DNA of 64,000 nucleotides from Notamacropus eugenii (lineage: Eukaryota; Chordata; Mammalia; Diprotodontia; Macropodidae), in assembly GCF_028372415.1 (NCBI RefSeq), contig NC_092872.1, forward strand, positions 260,983,008-261,047,007, written 5' to 3'. The notes below the pieces were generated by a model. The model was not told where the DNA came from. It made no database searches and saw only the letters and a list, made by a program, of their open reading frames with translations. Shown piece after piece: positions 24,001 to 39,000 of this stretch. Position numbers and translations under genes: made by a program. Within the stretch, counting starts at the first letter, position 1. Each line of letters begins with the position of its first letter.

Positions 24001-27000
24001 AGATGTAGGGAGATGATTGTTGTGGCCTCTGTCGCTTTTATCTATTGCTTTATCAGTATGGCTGTTTTTAAAAGCTCTAGCAATTCGAATGAATGTTTGT
24101 ACAGCTCCAAACCATGTCATTAACGCACATAACTAAGTAAAAAGGAAAGTTTTTGTTTTTGTTTTTTTTGGTTGTGTTCTTTTTCTATCACTTAAATTTA
24201 ATAGATTTTAAAAACAAACAGCCTTACCTGCTATCCATTTGTATAGTCTATGGCAGAAGGAGTTATACATACAATTGGGAGGAAATAACACATCAAGATT
24301 TTCTTCATCAGAATGTTTAGTAGATGCTTAGTAGTAGAAGTATCTTTTGGCACTCTGAATTCTCTGTTAACTGGCTAATATCTAACAATGTGAATTAAGT
24401 TGATTGCATTTATATTGACTTCTTCTTCCCCGTCTACCTAATGACTTATTTATTCCAGTGATGGCTATTGTAATCATTAGACACAAGTGTATCAAAACAT
24501 TATTGTTTAAGCCTACCTAAGTGGTAGTAATACTTGTAGTAAGGGATATTGTGTGCTGTGGTTGGCAATAGCAAAAGGTAATGGTGAGTATTGAGTAGTG
24601 GCATATGACCTTCCAAATCTTTAGTTTTGGGAGATGCTTTTTCTTATGTGATTCAGTTAGTGAAATATTTAATCAATGACCTGGGGACGCTCCTCCCCCA
24701 ACTCTGGCCTTATACAGCCCAGATCTAAACTTGGGCAATCAGGAGAACCTCATCCAATGGAACCATTTCCTTTTTTGTGTTGTTTTGTTTTGCCTCCCCT
24801 TCAGCATTTATTGTGGGAATTCTCCAAATGTAGGTGAAAGAAGGTCCTAGTGCCAATTTAAGCCCTCAAAATAACAAATGCATGATAGGTATAGGGCAGC
24901 CTTTTTTTCCCCCACCCCCATAGAAATTGGGGAAGGCACAAAGGACTCACAGGAGCTCAGGGGACTCTTGGGAACCCATAAATAGGTATAGAAAATACAT
25001 ATACTCTGCTTGCAAGAAACAGACCTTGGAGTTGTCAGCAGGTCAATAGTCCGACATTCTAGTGACTCCCTTGCTCTTTCACAGGGTCCTACACAGTCCT
25101 TTTGTAGGCTCATAATTCCCCAAGTGGTTTGGACTGCCACCGTGAAGCAGATACATGATGGAATTATTAGATAGGCAGCATTATGCCATTCCATTGTGCA
25201 CCATCTGAATCACTCTTGGTAACAGGAGGAAGCAAAGCACCATCTCTTGTGACTTTAGTCCTTCCCTGATGCTCTTCTTTTTTTCTAAGTGGTAGATGCT
25301 TGAGAATTTACCTTCTGTCTCTGTAATGTCAGATCTTCATATTCTCAAGCTTGTGGTTATTCATGAAGCAGCCTCCAGAAAAGTCTGCCTCCTCTACTAG
25401 AAGCCTAAATTCTGGGATCATAAATGCCTAAGAAATTCCTCTCTTCTCTAGGAAGGTTGCATTTAAGAACATTATCCCATGAACAGTTGGGAGCCAAGTA
25501 TGAAAGTGTATGTCTGCTCCTACCAAGTATTTTTACAGGAATAATTAATATTCCCTTGGTGTCCCAGCTGTTGTTTTCTCTTTGTTTGAGAAAGTCCTTT
25601 ATCAGGAAATCTTTTCTCTTGGCAAGTGGAAAGGAAAGATATGAGTGAATACATGTAACTCCCATGTGCTTCTCCTATAAGGCAACCACTGACAGTGTAC
25701 TAAAAGAGACCATAGGCATGCTTCTCTGACCCCACTGTCCAAACTTAGTTCCTCTCTACTGCAATCTGGTTTATCCTCTGAACAGGAAAAAAGTGAAAAA
25801 TGTGCTTATTAGGTGATTGGCTTTATATGCCAGCTTAAAGAAACAGCTCCTCTCACAAGAGTTGGTTGTCTCCCAATGTTTGACCTCCCACAAGAGACCC
25901 AGCCAACCAGATCTTGGGGGCAACCTTCTTCATTTAAAATCAAGCATTCCTTTTGTCCTCTTACTGAAGTACCTGGGAGGACATCTCTAGTCTTTATAGA
26001 GAAGTATTCCTGTCAAATTGAATTACCTTGATCAGCCTTCCCTTACATTTAAATTTGTAATTTTGTTCATCTTTTAAGATAATATTGCCTGTATTTGGCA
26101 TTTTGTATGTTCCCAGTACTGTTGTCCTAACCTGGAATTAGAAACCGATTTATTTTCTATATTAGTTAGATGAAGACAAGGTATTCAGTGAAAAGGCCCA
26201 TTAGGTGATGCAGTGGTTCCAGCCACGCTACTCACTGAGACATGGAAGTCTGCTGAGCTATAACCTGATTCACTAGAGGGTGCATCCACACTGATGAAAT
26301 CATACATGTTTTGTAGTACTCAACAATGAGTAGTGTCTTACTATATGAAGTAGAGTAAAGCACTTTTTGGATGGGTCAGAACTTGTAAAATAAACTAATT
26401 TTGAACATATGAAAAAGTACATAAGTTATTATGGCATTGTTTAACTGTCATTTTTCTGAAATCTTCCATACAAAATACTCTAGCACAAGGTCATAGGCTA
26501 ATATTTAATTTTTTTTCTTCTAGTTAACAGAAATCCCAGTTACCATTTGTACATACCCATTTGTATTTGATGCCCAGGCAAAAACTACACTGTTACAAAC
26601 AGATGCAGTCTTGCAGATGCAGGTAAAATATCTCACTGATTATTTGGGTATATTTAATGCATTATCCTTTGTATTTCAAAATAACGAATATTTTAAAAAT
26701 TTGCTAGTAGTTAGAACAGGGAATTTCTTTGCTCTTTAGTTTGACTGTGATTTGGTAGGTATAATGTATCCTTTACAATAGGATTGTCATTAGTTTTATG
26801 GAATTATTGGGCTTTTGAGACCTTTTCCAACTGAGGTGCTCTGAACATTGCCAAGGTTTTCTTCTAGGTTAACCACCATAATTTATATGTGCCAGGCACT
26901 GTTCTAAGCACTTGGACACAAAGACAGAGAGAAACAGTCTCTGCTGTCACGGAGCTCCCAGTCTCATGGGGAGACCACGGACACACACTTATGCTCAGAC

Positions 27001-30000
27001 AAGGCAGAAACAGGATGAGCTGGCCATTATCTCAGGGAAATGCTCTCATAGAAGGTGGAGTTTTAGCTGAAATTGGAAGGAAGCTGGGGAATCCAAGATT
27101 CCAAGGATGAAGGGAGAGAGTTCCAGGCTTAGGGCTGCTGATGACAGTGCTGCTCGGAGAGGAAGAGCATCCTAGAGAACCTGAGGGCTCATGGTCTGAG
27201 AAGACTAGAAAGGGAAAAAGTGGCCTGGTTGTGAAGCTCTTTAAAGCCAGTCAGAAGATGTTCTCTTTGGTCCTGGGCGCAGTAGAGAGCCGCTGGAGTC
27301 TTTTGATTGAGAGGGCAAGGGGAGCAGTTGGGGATCTGTGCACATCTGAGCTTTGAGTAGATTAATTTGACATTGAAGTTGGACAGGAGTGGCAGGCAAA
27401 CCAGGCAGCCAACTATGATAGCCAGAGGCACCAAATGGTGGCTGTGTCAGAAGAGGGAGGGTGGCAAGTTTGAGAAATGTTGAGAAGGTGAAATCAGCAG
27501 GCCTTGGCAACAACTTGGAGATGGGGGATTGGTGAGAGAAAGTGCAGAGGCCGAGTCATGAGCCTAGAGGACTGAGGGGGATGGTGCCGTTGAGAATAAT
27601 AAGGCAGTTTGGAAGGTGGAAGGTTTGTGCTAAAGACAATGAGTTCAGCTTTGAAGAAGTTGAAATTAAGATGTCTCTGGTACAGATGTCCAGTAAATAG
27701 TTGGAGATAGGAGACTGGGTGTCAGGAGAGTGATTAGGGCTGGATAAATAGATCTGGCGGTCACTGGCTTAAAAATAAGTATTAGAATCAGTGGGAATTG
27801 ATGAGATCATCAAGTGAAGTAGTATAGAGGGAGAAGAGAAGAGATTCCCAGGATACAGGTTTCAGGTGTGCCCATATTAATTGGGTGCAACCTTGGACGA
27901 GATCCAGCAAAAGAGACTCAGAGGAAGCCATCAGGCTAGTAGGAGGAGAACCGGGAGAGAGCAGTGTCACAAAATCCTAGAGAAGAGATTTTCAGTGAGA
28001 AGAGGGTTATTGACAGTGTCAGAGGCTGCAAAGAGGTCAAGAAGGATGAAGATTGAGAAAATGACATTTGGTTTGGCTGTTGAGATCATTGGTAACTGGA
28101 GAGAGAAGCTTCAGTTAAATGATAAAGTTGAAAACCAGGATCAAGAAAGTGAGAGGAAAGGAAGTGAGACACTGATTGTAGCTTCCTTTCTCACGGAGGT
28201 TAGGTACAAAGGGGAAGACTGGAATGAATGAATTAATGAATGAGTTTATTGAGCAAAGCACTGTGCTAAGCTCTGGAGATTCAAATAGAAAAGTTAGATA
28301 ATGCCTGTTCTTAACAGCTTGCATTTTAATGGGGGAGACAACTCATAGGGAAGGTTTCAGCTATAAGTCAGATGGAAAGGTCCTATGATCATTCGGGTGC
28401 AGTAGCAGCAAAACAGATAGGAATGTCTCTTCTTTAATTTCATTTCCTCTGAGAAAATCTTATCCATTTCTTGTGTGACACTGTTTGAATTTGCCAAGGA
28501 CTTCTCATAATAGAATTTTCTTTTTTGGGGTCTTCAAAACATGTGGTTATAGCACCTGCAGAAACAATTGTCAGGTTTCATCTCCACAGGAGATTGCATG
28601 ATTGGTGGCAGGTGTCAATAGCTGATCCCTCCTTCACAGGAGCCACCTAACCTGGATGATGACTATGAGGCCTCTGCTACAAGTAGGACAGGGGGCTTGA
28701 GGGGTGCTTCCTCTTCCCTGGGCTCTTGTGTTTTTCTGCCTGTTGTGGCAGTTGGGAAGCCCTTGTTGATTGTGATAAGGAAGGAATTTCACCCCTCAAC
28801 ATGGCTGTGGGTGCTAGAAGTAGGTCTGATGGTTTGGAGAATGCTGCTATTCCCAGAGCTTTTGGTTTCAGGATCCTGGGCTGTCTTCATTAGTTGTTGC
28901 TTGTTGCTGATGAGATTATAATGTGGTAAAGTGCTGATGAGATTATAATGTGGTAAAGTGCTGATGAGGTGAGTCCTGTGTAAATAACTGTGTAAAAATA
29001 CATCTCATTCACTCAAAAGACCTTGCTTAGATTGTGTGTGCAAAGCCTTGCAAAGCCATTGGATAAAGTGAAATGATGCCAGAAAGGAAGCCTGTTCCAT
29101 TAGGCTATATAGCATCAAGTGAGAGTTATTTGAGGATGGGGGAAGCATTTGAGACACAGCCAGTAGAAGGGGAGAAATTAAAGATTAGTGAGAGAACAGG
29201 GATGAAGGATAAGGGAATCTGCTGGAGAAGATGGGTTGGACTGAGATCACTTGTACATATAGAGGGATTTACTTTGGCAAAAAAAAAAAAAAAAGACCAC
29301 AGACAAATAGAGCAAATTTATTACTACCTTGTTAAATTTAATACAGTTTCAAAAAACTATGTAAGAAGCTTGCAGTTTCATATAATCCTCTTGTTTGTTC
29401 TCTTTATGTTGGAATGTTTGTGTTTAATTATTACATTCATAATAAATAAATCAGGTTTTCCTGATTTTCCAAGGAGGGAAGAGAATAAGGTTTATAGATT
29501 TTAATTCAGTGAGCTTGACTTTCATTCTTTGCAAATTTTTATAATGTTATTAAAGGTATAATTAGTTTATATTTAGAAAAGAAAGTAGATAACAGAGATC
29601 AGTAGGCTCATCAAGAAAAGGTTACTGGAAGTGGAAGTTTAAGGGAATGCTGTTGCTATAACTTAATTGAACAAAACATTTGACCAAGTGTCTTTTGTTG
29701 TTTTTATGGGCAAGCTGGTGATCTGAGAGTTGAATAATAATAGTTGTGAAATTGATTTGGAACTGGTTGAAGAAACTTGACCAAAGAGTTAGTATTAATG
29801 GATTGTAGTCATCTTAGGATACATCTCTAGTGTAGGGTTCCCCAGAACCTCTCCATAGCCCCGTGCTATTTTAGCTTGTTCATTTTTGACTGCATTCAGT
29901 GAAGTCTTTTCAGATTTGCAGAAGATGCAGAGCTTGGAGAGATGATTAACATATTGGATGGTAGAATTAATATCCAAGGAAATTCAGTAATTTAGTAGTT

Positions 30001-33000
30001 TGGACTAAATCGGTGATGAAATTTAATAGAGATTAAAAAATCAACTTCACAAATACAAGATATGGGGTCTGAAAAATCTGGAGATTTTGGTGTACTGAAA
30101 GCTTAAAATAAGTCAGAAGTAAAATAGGAAAGTGAGAAAAGTTAATGTGGCTGTAGGCAATATTCCAAGGAGTTTTGCTCTGAATGTGAGCTATGATGGC
30201 ACTACTGTGCTCTCCTACAGTGAGGTGATATCTGCTGGAGAATTAGGTTATATTCAAGACTTCACCTTTCAACAAGGACATTGATATATTAGAGAAGGCC
30301 TTGAAATCATGTCATCTAAGAAGCAGTTAAAGGAGCCCCTGATTCTTGAACCTGGATACAAGAGGGCTTAAGGGAGACATAGTATCTTGTCTTCCAGCTG
30401 GTCCCAGAGGGCATAACTAGGAGCATTAGGTAGAAATTACAGTGGCAAGTTTGGGCTTTGTAAGGCCAAAGTCCCCCAGAAAGAGAACTTTCCCAGGTAG
30501 ATTGAACACCTCTTGGGGGTTGTTTGGTTTCCCATCACAGAAAGTCTGAAGTCAAGAATGAATGGGCCTTTGTTGCTTTGTTGGCCTCCGTCTATGCTGA
30601 CTTTTGAAGTTAAGCAGTAATGTGGAGGAAATCATGATATATTTGAGTATTTGATTGGTTAAAACATAAAACTCACATTCCAACTTCTCCCAGAAACTTG
30701 GGACCTCTTATTCAGAAAAATATTAGTTTCCTTATGACAAATAACAACAGAAATGATATTTGTATACCATCTTAAAATTTGTGAAACCTTTTGCTTTATA
30801 ACACACTTTCCTTGCCTCTCTCCAGATGTCACCATGACAATGGATTTCAAGTCATTTTTTGCCTTTTAGCCAGTGTGGTGTTCTTGAAGGGTATTGTGTC
30901 ATCTTTTTTTGTCCCCAGTAGAAACTTCTGAAGGGTCCCCAAGTCAACTTTGCAAGAGTAATAAAATGCAATAAAATTATTCCCCTGCATTGCGTTTTGA
31001 GCTGTAGTTCAGAGGAGTATGCATTTCAAGTGGCCTGTCACTGGACTGATCAGGCCCAACCTGACCTCTTTGACTCAAGTTTGAGCTCATAACCTTGAGC
31101 TAGTGCCATATAAGCATCTGAACCAGTCCCTTTGTAGAAGTGGGGAGGCTCCTTCTGGGAAGTTCCCTGAGGCCCAGGGGCTGAGTTGTCCCTAGGCCAT
31201 CATTCTTCTCTACAGGTATGATTAGAAAGAGCACTACTGGCATCCTAGAGAAGGCCAAGATGGGATGGAAATGGTAGAGAGGGATTCTTTAGGGATTGTT
31301 GTGACTTGCTGATGATGTCTGAGTTCTCTTTCAAGTGAGAGCTAAGTAGGACAGACACTGGAGTCTTATTTCTCTTGAGCATTCTGTCACTCTGCATTGG
31401 AACGTGCACACACACCCAGCCTATATCCATTCTACTCTGAAGATGGGTATACAGTTTAATTATTCGTGTTTGAGCCTTTGAATGAATTTGCTGGTTGCTA
31501 GTTTTACTTTTTTCTTGAAATACTTAGTTTCATGACTTTAATAGGCAAAAAGACTATATAAGATAAGGATTGGAGCCTATTTCATAACTTTTTTTTTTGC
31601 AACCTCTCCCCTTAACATTGGTAACTATTCCTTTTCATATATTTTTATGTTCCCCAAATCCACAGTCATTTAAGGAAATTCCCTACTGAGGTGAGCACTA
31701 CATCTCATTCTATTAACAGAACACATGAATGCTTTGGTAGGTTTCCGTTTTAGTTATGGGCAAACTAGTTTTTCAGACGTCTTGACTAAAGCAGTGAGCT
31801 TTTAGCTTCAGGGCTCTAGTAAAGAATTCACGTTTTGGGAATAGTAACAAAGGAAAAACTAGTTTTGTGGACAGTGAGAAGCAAAATAAATGGAAGTAAG
31901 ATCACAGACACAGTGCAGGCAAGAAAGAAAAATGAGAAGTTGTGAGTTCGTTGTCTATAGAGTCTTAGCCTCTGCTCGTTGCTCTTATCAAGAGATCTCG
32001 AAAGACCAGCATAGTACTCAGATTCATCAGTTTTGTTGAAAGTTCAGAAATTGTTGATGGTATCACGTCACTGTGAAGTTGTGGATCTCATAACAGAAAG
32101 AAGGGTTTTTCGTTGTCAAATTCATTCATACTTAGTTGTCACTTAAAAAATTGAACTCCTTATCTTTCCCCCTAACACTCTCCCCTCCTCCTGTCTTCTC
32201 TGTTACTGTAGAGAGCACCACCATCCTACTTCTCCAGGCTCACAACCTAGGAGTTATCCTGGGCTTCTCATTCTCTGTTATCCCTCCATATCCAATCTAT
32301 TGCCAGGTGATTTCACCTTTGCAGTGTTTCTCCAACATTCCCTCCTCTCTCCTGTCATATTACTACCACACTCTTATGCAGGCCCTCATCACCTCCTACT
32401 TGGACTATTGCAATAGTTTCTCCATAGGTCTGTCTGCCTTGTTTCTCCCTACTGAAATCCATTCTCCATTCAACTGTCTTAAGTGATTTTCCTAAAGTGC
32501 ATTTCTAACCCTGTCAACCCTCTACTCAGTAAACTTCAGTGACACCCTATAACCTTTAGCATCAAATACAAAATCTTCTGTTTGGCCTTCAAACCCTTAA
32601 TAACCTATGTCTTCCTATCCCCTCTCCCTTTCCAGTCTTCTTTGACCTTCTACCTCTCCATGTGTGCTTCAGTCCAGTGACACCCAGGCATCCTTGCTGT
32701 CTCTTAAGCAAGGCACTGCTTCTCTAAGAATTTTCTCTAGCAGTCCCTCATGCCTGGAGTGTTCTACGTCCTTTTCTGCATCTCCTGACTTCCTTTAGTT
32801 CCCAACTAAAATCCCATGTTTTTCTTCAGGCTGTTTTTTCCAATCTCTCTTAATTCTTCACTCTTTTAATTATTTTCCATTTATTGTATATAGATCTCAT
32901 TTGTACATATTTATTTGTTGTCTCCCGTATTATAGTGTGAGTTCCTTGAGGGTAGGGACTATCTTTTGCCTCTTTTTGTATTCCTGACGCTTAGCCTAGT

Positions 33001-36000
33001 GCTTGTCATAATGCATATTAACTGACTGACTGATGAATGTAGTCTAGCTTGTAGCAGTAGCCTCTAAGAAGTACCACTACTAAAGTTTAAACCTTTTGTT
33101 TTACAGATGGCTATCGACCAGGCCCACAGACAGAATGTCTCCTCTCTTTTTCTTCCTGTGATTGAGTCTGTGAATCCTTGTCTAATTCTTGTAGTCCGTA
33201 GAGAAAATATCGTAGGTGATGCAATGGAAGTCCTTAGGAAGACGAAGAATATAGATTACAAAAAGCCACTTAAGGTAATTTAACATTTTTCTTTCTCTCT
33301 GATGGCAGCATGTTCAGAGACCTGTGTCCTTTTGGGCCTTCATGTGTGTTCGTCATATAACCAATTGATCATATTTATCTGCTCTTCGTTTTTTTTTAAA
33401 AATTTGTCACTTAATATTTTATTCAGGCTGTTAACATGCAAAATACAGTTTATTTGTTTTTAAACTAATGTGCCCTTTGTAGGTTATTTTTGTAGGAGAA
33501 GATGCTGTTGATGCAGGAGGTGTACGCAAAGAATTTTTCTTACTTATCATGAGAGAATTGCTGGATCCGAAGTATGGCATGTTTAGGTATTATGAAGACT
33601 CTAGGCTCATTTGGTTTTCTGACAAGGTAAGAAATTACCTAAATTTCAAGTTATTCTGATAACAGTAATTTGTCAGAACAATGACCAAATTTCTAACAGT
33701 GATCATTCAGCATCTTTGGTGTAAAAACACTTTCATTTAGTAAGTCAGCTAGACTGAGAGAGCTTTTTGTCTTCACCCCATATAAGCTTTGCTGGTAAAC
33801 CAGGGAGAGATTAACCAGTAGGTGGCTTCTGACCACTCTCTACTGAGATCTTTTTTCACAAGTGAAATCTAACATGGAATTTAATTGTATTACATTCCGT
33901 AGAAGACCACTGTCACCATTTCTTTGTTACCTAAGTAAAGAAGCCACGAGATCAGGGTCAACTTCCTTGAGATGCTTTAGTCAACTTATAGAACTTGGAA
34001 TTTGAAGAAGTCAGTAGTGGTCAATATGCTTCTGTTCTTTATCTTGATACTCATGTCTTTTAAGAGTTCTTTGTAATGCCAGGACACAGAATGGAATTTT
34101 GTTTGGCACTCCTACTCTGGTTTAGGACTCTTTTTATCTTTTTAGTACGAGTTTCAGTTTGCAATGAACCACCAGTCAGCCCAGCTGCCTGTTTGTGTTG
34201 AAGATGCAATATTATATTCATTTTTATTTACTGTACTAAGAATTTTTAAGTTAAATTTTGTGACCTAAAGTTATCACTGATTTTTTTTCCCCTTTGAAAT
34301 TCATAGACCTTTGAAGACAGTGATTTGTTCCACTTGATTGGAGTTATCTGTGGATTAGCAATTTATAACTTTACTATTGTAGACCTCCATTTTCCTTTGG
34401 CTTTGTACAAGAAGCTGCTGAAAAGGAAGGCTTCCCTGGATGATTTGAAGGAGCTAATGCCTGATGTTGGGAGGTGAGTGGGGATACACATAGTGGGAGT
34501 GGAGGGGAAGCGGGAAGAAAAATGTTCCTGTCAGAAACATTTATTTGTCTAAAATGAAGAGATTTATTTTATTATTGTTAAGTGGATAGTCAAAGTTTAT
34601 GAAATGGAAATGACAAGCCCTTTTTAAGAGGGTGACTACAAGACATTCCTCCGAGTGAAGACTAATGAGATTGACTGGTGCTTTCTGTCAAAGGTCTGGT
34701 CCAAGGCACCATTGCTGATCTTTTGAAAGTTGGCCCCAGAGAACACATGTATGAGAGTAGCATTTTCTGAGAATTCTCTGATGATATGGGCAGAAAATTG
34801 AAAATTCTTACATTAATTTTATTTTTGATGTGTTAGATTCTCAACTGGAAGTTTCTTTTTACTACTAATAGAATTACACAGAGCACAAAAGAGATGTAAT
34901 ATGGAACAAACACTGATGTTTTCATTCAGAGGAATCAAGGAAAGCCTCATTCTTTTTCTTTCACACCAACCAAGAGAAAAAACCAGAATATTTTCTCAAG
35001 TTTGTCTTTGATCTTCCCTTACATGGAGAGAGACACAAAATAAAATTGAATAAAAAGATTTCACAGAATTTCACCATACAGTTGATGAAAGTCTAAATTG
35101 CTACCAAAAGAAATATTAGACATCCGGGTGATACAGTGTGATAGTGTTAAGCTTTGTGTATCTGACAGATGCAACTGTAAATACTTACTAGCTCGGTGAA
35201 GCTGGGCAAGTAACTTAACCGCTGTCTGTCTCAGTTTCCTCTTCTATGAAATGAAACATTTTATGTCTATGAAACAACCAGGGTTGTTATGAGGTTCCAG
35301 TGAGGTAATAATTGTAAAAGTCTTTCGCAGAGTTGTCTTAGCTATTGTTATTAGAAAAAAAATTTGCTCTCTCTAGGCAGTGTTCAGAACACTTAATTAT
35401 CCTTTTTCACCTTTAAGGAACCTATATATTGTTTTGCAGAAGCATGCAGCAGTTACTGGATTATCCAGAAGATGATGTAGAGGACACATTTTGTCTCAAT
35501 TTTACGGTGAGTTAGAAGGATGTTATAGAACAACCTGCTGCTTGTTAACTTGCCTCTGTTAGCTCTCTTGCCTTCTGTTTGAACATCAGAAGGCACTTTA
35601 CATGTAGGTTTTTTTTTTCCTTATCTCATTTCTTGGTAAAAATTAGATTTTCAGTCTTTGTTAACTGCCAAGCCTTTGTTCACTGCCATGTGTTCAGCAC
35701 TAGAGTTACAAAGAGGTGTGAGGCGCAACCCTGCCTTCCTAGAGTATCCAGGCTAATTCAAAAACAAAAAAGAATGACCCTTAGGGAAGTGTGTTGTTGT
35801 GGTGGGAGCAGTAAACAAAGAGTTGAAATATAAGACCTTTTTTCAGATTTGGTACTTGATTAACTGCATGACTTTGGTCAGTCACACAACTTTTCTGGGC
35901 CTTAGTCTGTAGATCTGCCAAGGGGGTGGATTGCACATTCTTAGGTCCTTTCAGCTCTAAAATTCTGTGATAATTGGTATGTTATGGTAAATAGTAGAGG

Positions 36001-39000
36001 AGAGCTACATAGGGCACCTGCTTGAGTAAACTCCCTTGTCCACCCTGGGAGATGATCAGAGACAATGGACTTTACTGGGGCCTTGCAGGATAGATGAAAT
36101 TTTAAGTAAGCAGAGGAGAGAGAGGGAAAGGGCTTTTAGGGAGGACAAAAAAGGGAATCTCATAATATGGTGGTAGAAATATTGAAGGTATGTTTGCAGT
36201 CAGTAAACTCATAAAGGTAATGAGACATAGATATGGAAAGTTCCTTTCACTCTGGTTATGTGCAAGGCTATTACCAGAGACAGAAATATTTCCTAGGGGC
36301 AATGGTATCACTAGACAGTGACAAACAGCACAGGTGTGCCATTTATTTGCAGTAATTCAAGAATGAAAAGCAGAAAGTACAGATTCTCACCCACATACCA
36401 GTTGTATCTTTGCTTCTTTAAAAGAACAACAGAAATACAGTTTAAGTATAATCCCAGTAATAATCATCTGCTTGATCTGATTGACTAGATCACTGTTGAG
36501 AATTTTGGTACAACTGAAGTGAAAGACCTGGTTCCAAATGGGGCAGATACCGCTGTTAGTAAGCAAAATCGGTAAGTGGTTTTGTACTGGCGTTCGATGT
36601 GGTACTAAGGTAGGTCAGAATCTTTCCCCCTATTTTATATATCTTAGCTTATAAAGGTTATTTTCAGATCACAATTTTAAAATATTTGATTAGTAACTGG
36701 AGTGTGAGAGAGAGAATTGATTTGAAAATTTCCTCAGTACTTTTAAAGATCTTTTGTTAGCACGTTTTAGGTTTGATAACAATCTGTACTCCCATCTTGT
36801 CAGCTTTACTAAGGGAATGCAGACTAAATATTTTATTATTAACATAGGATTACTATTGGGGCCACAGTTTCCCTACCTTTTTTCTTTCTAGAATATGGAA
36901 AATAAAACTGAAGCTTGTTGGAGTAGTTTCCTTTATTCTCCCTAATTCTTTGAGAAATCACATTTAAATTGTGAGTCTTCTAATAAGACCTTGTGGAAGG
37001 GCTGAGCATACTCCCTGGCACATAGTAGCTTATTGATGAGCTGATTGGCAACATTTGGATTTTATTGTTCACAATAATGGTCAAGCACTTATAATAGCTT
37101 CAGACTGTTAAATGATAAGAGAAATGTAGAATTCGTTTTAGTTGTTCAGAAGCCAACAACTCCTTTCAGTTTCAGTTATACTTGTACAAGCATCTTCTGA
37201 ACCAAAAGTTAGTGGGTCTATATTCTTTGTAGTTTTCTAGATGCTCAAATTCAAGTATTTTTGCTTGTTTATGATTCATTTTGGGTGGTCACCCAATTTT
37301 TATCTATAATAGAAATTGGCTCTATTGATAGCCATTTTTGAAATCTTGTACACTGTATCTCAGTTTGTGGGAAGGTGGTCACAAGTACATCATCATATCC
37401 ATAAGCACAAATTGAGTTATCACTTGCCATGATGTGACAATATAATGATAAAAAGATGCTGCCTTCCCAGCAAGAGAATTCAGCTTTTAATTAAAAACAA
37501 ATTAGGTGTATATGTTGTTATTTTTTCTTCTCATTTTTAGGCAGGAATTTGTTGATGCTTATGTGAACTACATATTCAATAAATCTGTGGCTTCCTTATT
37601 TGATGCTTTTTATGAGGGCTTTCATAAAGTATGTGGTGGGAAAGTCCTTCAGCTCTTCCATCCTAATGAACTACAGGCAATGGTGATTGGGAACACAAAC
37701 TATGATTGGAAAGAACTTGAAAAGGTAAGGAGAACCATGCTTGTGGGTAATTTTGAAGACCAACATAAAAGTAAGCTCCTAGATTCAAGCTAATATTGAG
37801 TTTTGGTAGAAATTTTTCCTGTTGTTCATTGGCTTATATTTGCCCAAATTGATATCATCATTTGAAAGTAAAACACCACTTTTGTTTATGTTAGACAGTG
37901 ATGATTTGTGAAATGTATGTTGGAAAGAAGTGACTTTAATTAGATTTAAAGTTTTTATATTTCATTTTGCTGGCATTCTTTTTATTAAAAAATGGGTGAT
38001 CTGGGACATAGGCCAGGTGGCAGCCCAGGGGAGGACTGACTGGATTTTCTGTCTACTTCAGCCTAAGAGAGTTTATGAAAAACTCTGGTGTTATTGAAGT
38101 GTTATGTTTACATTTTTCCCCACCAACCTTAAAGCCAAAGCGTGGTTATTTGTTGCTTTCTCAGAAGATTCAATGATGTGAGTATTAGAAATGATCTCTT
38201 TAGAATAACAATAAAAAATATCTGTTCATCAAGAGTAGCATTAAATTAACAGTGTTTCCTGAAAGGGTGATGACCACAGAAAGAAGCCTTGTATTCTTGT
38301 ATCTGGGAGTTTCTGACATCTTCACTGGCTCCTCTTTAAAATATTAGCTGCATAAGTTCCTGCAGTTATGATAACAAAAGGATTGTTCACCTTTTCAGGT
38401 GTATTCAGAGTTCACATAGGAACTTTTTACCTGGCCCCTTTTCATACTCTTTGTACTTTCATGTATTCAGTGATTGCTAGATGCTGGCCTCCTGGCTATT
38501 CCTTTCACAAGACCTGTCTTCTGGCTGTGCCTGGCATGCTCTCCCTTCTCACCTCTGCTTCTTGGCATCCTTGGCCTTCTCTGGGTCTCAGTTCAAATCC
38601 CACCATCTGTGAGAAGTCTTTATTCTCATCCCTGTTAACAGCAGTACCTATGCTTAGAGATGGACTCTAGTGTATACTGTATGTGCTGAGGAGTGCCTGG
38701 CCCAGAACACTGAATAAATGAAGAAGGAAGGAATCGAATCAGCCATTGGTACAGCATCTCTTGCGTGCCAGGGACTGGACTGAACATTGTATAATCATTA
38801 TCTCATTTGATTCTCAGAACAGTCCTGGAAGGTCAGTGCTTGTTATTATCCCCATTTTACAGATGAGGAAACTGAGGCAGAGGTGAGGTGACTTGCCCAG
38901 GATCACACAGCTAGTAAGTACCTGAGGCTGGATTTGAACTTGAGTTTTCCTGTGCTTTATGCACAATGGCACCACCTAACTGCCTACAGGCTTTGTGTTA

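Noticed and set aside
37725..37793. Frame extending past the HERC4 exon at 37541 to a stop
   Set aside because: The GTAAGG donor at 37725 and the matching next exon at 40737 show this is intron read-through.
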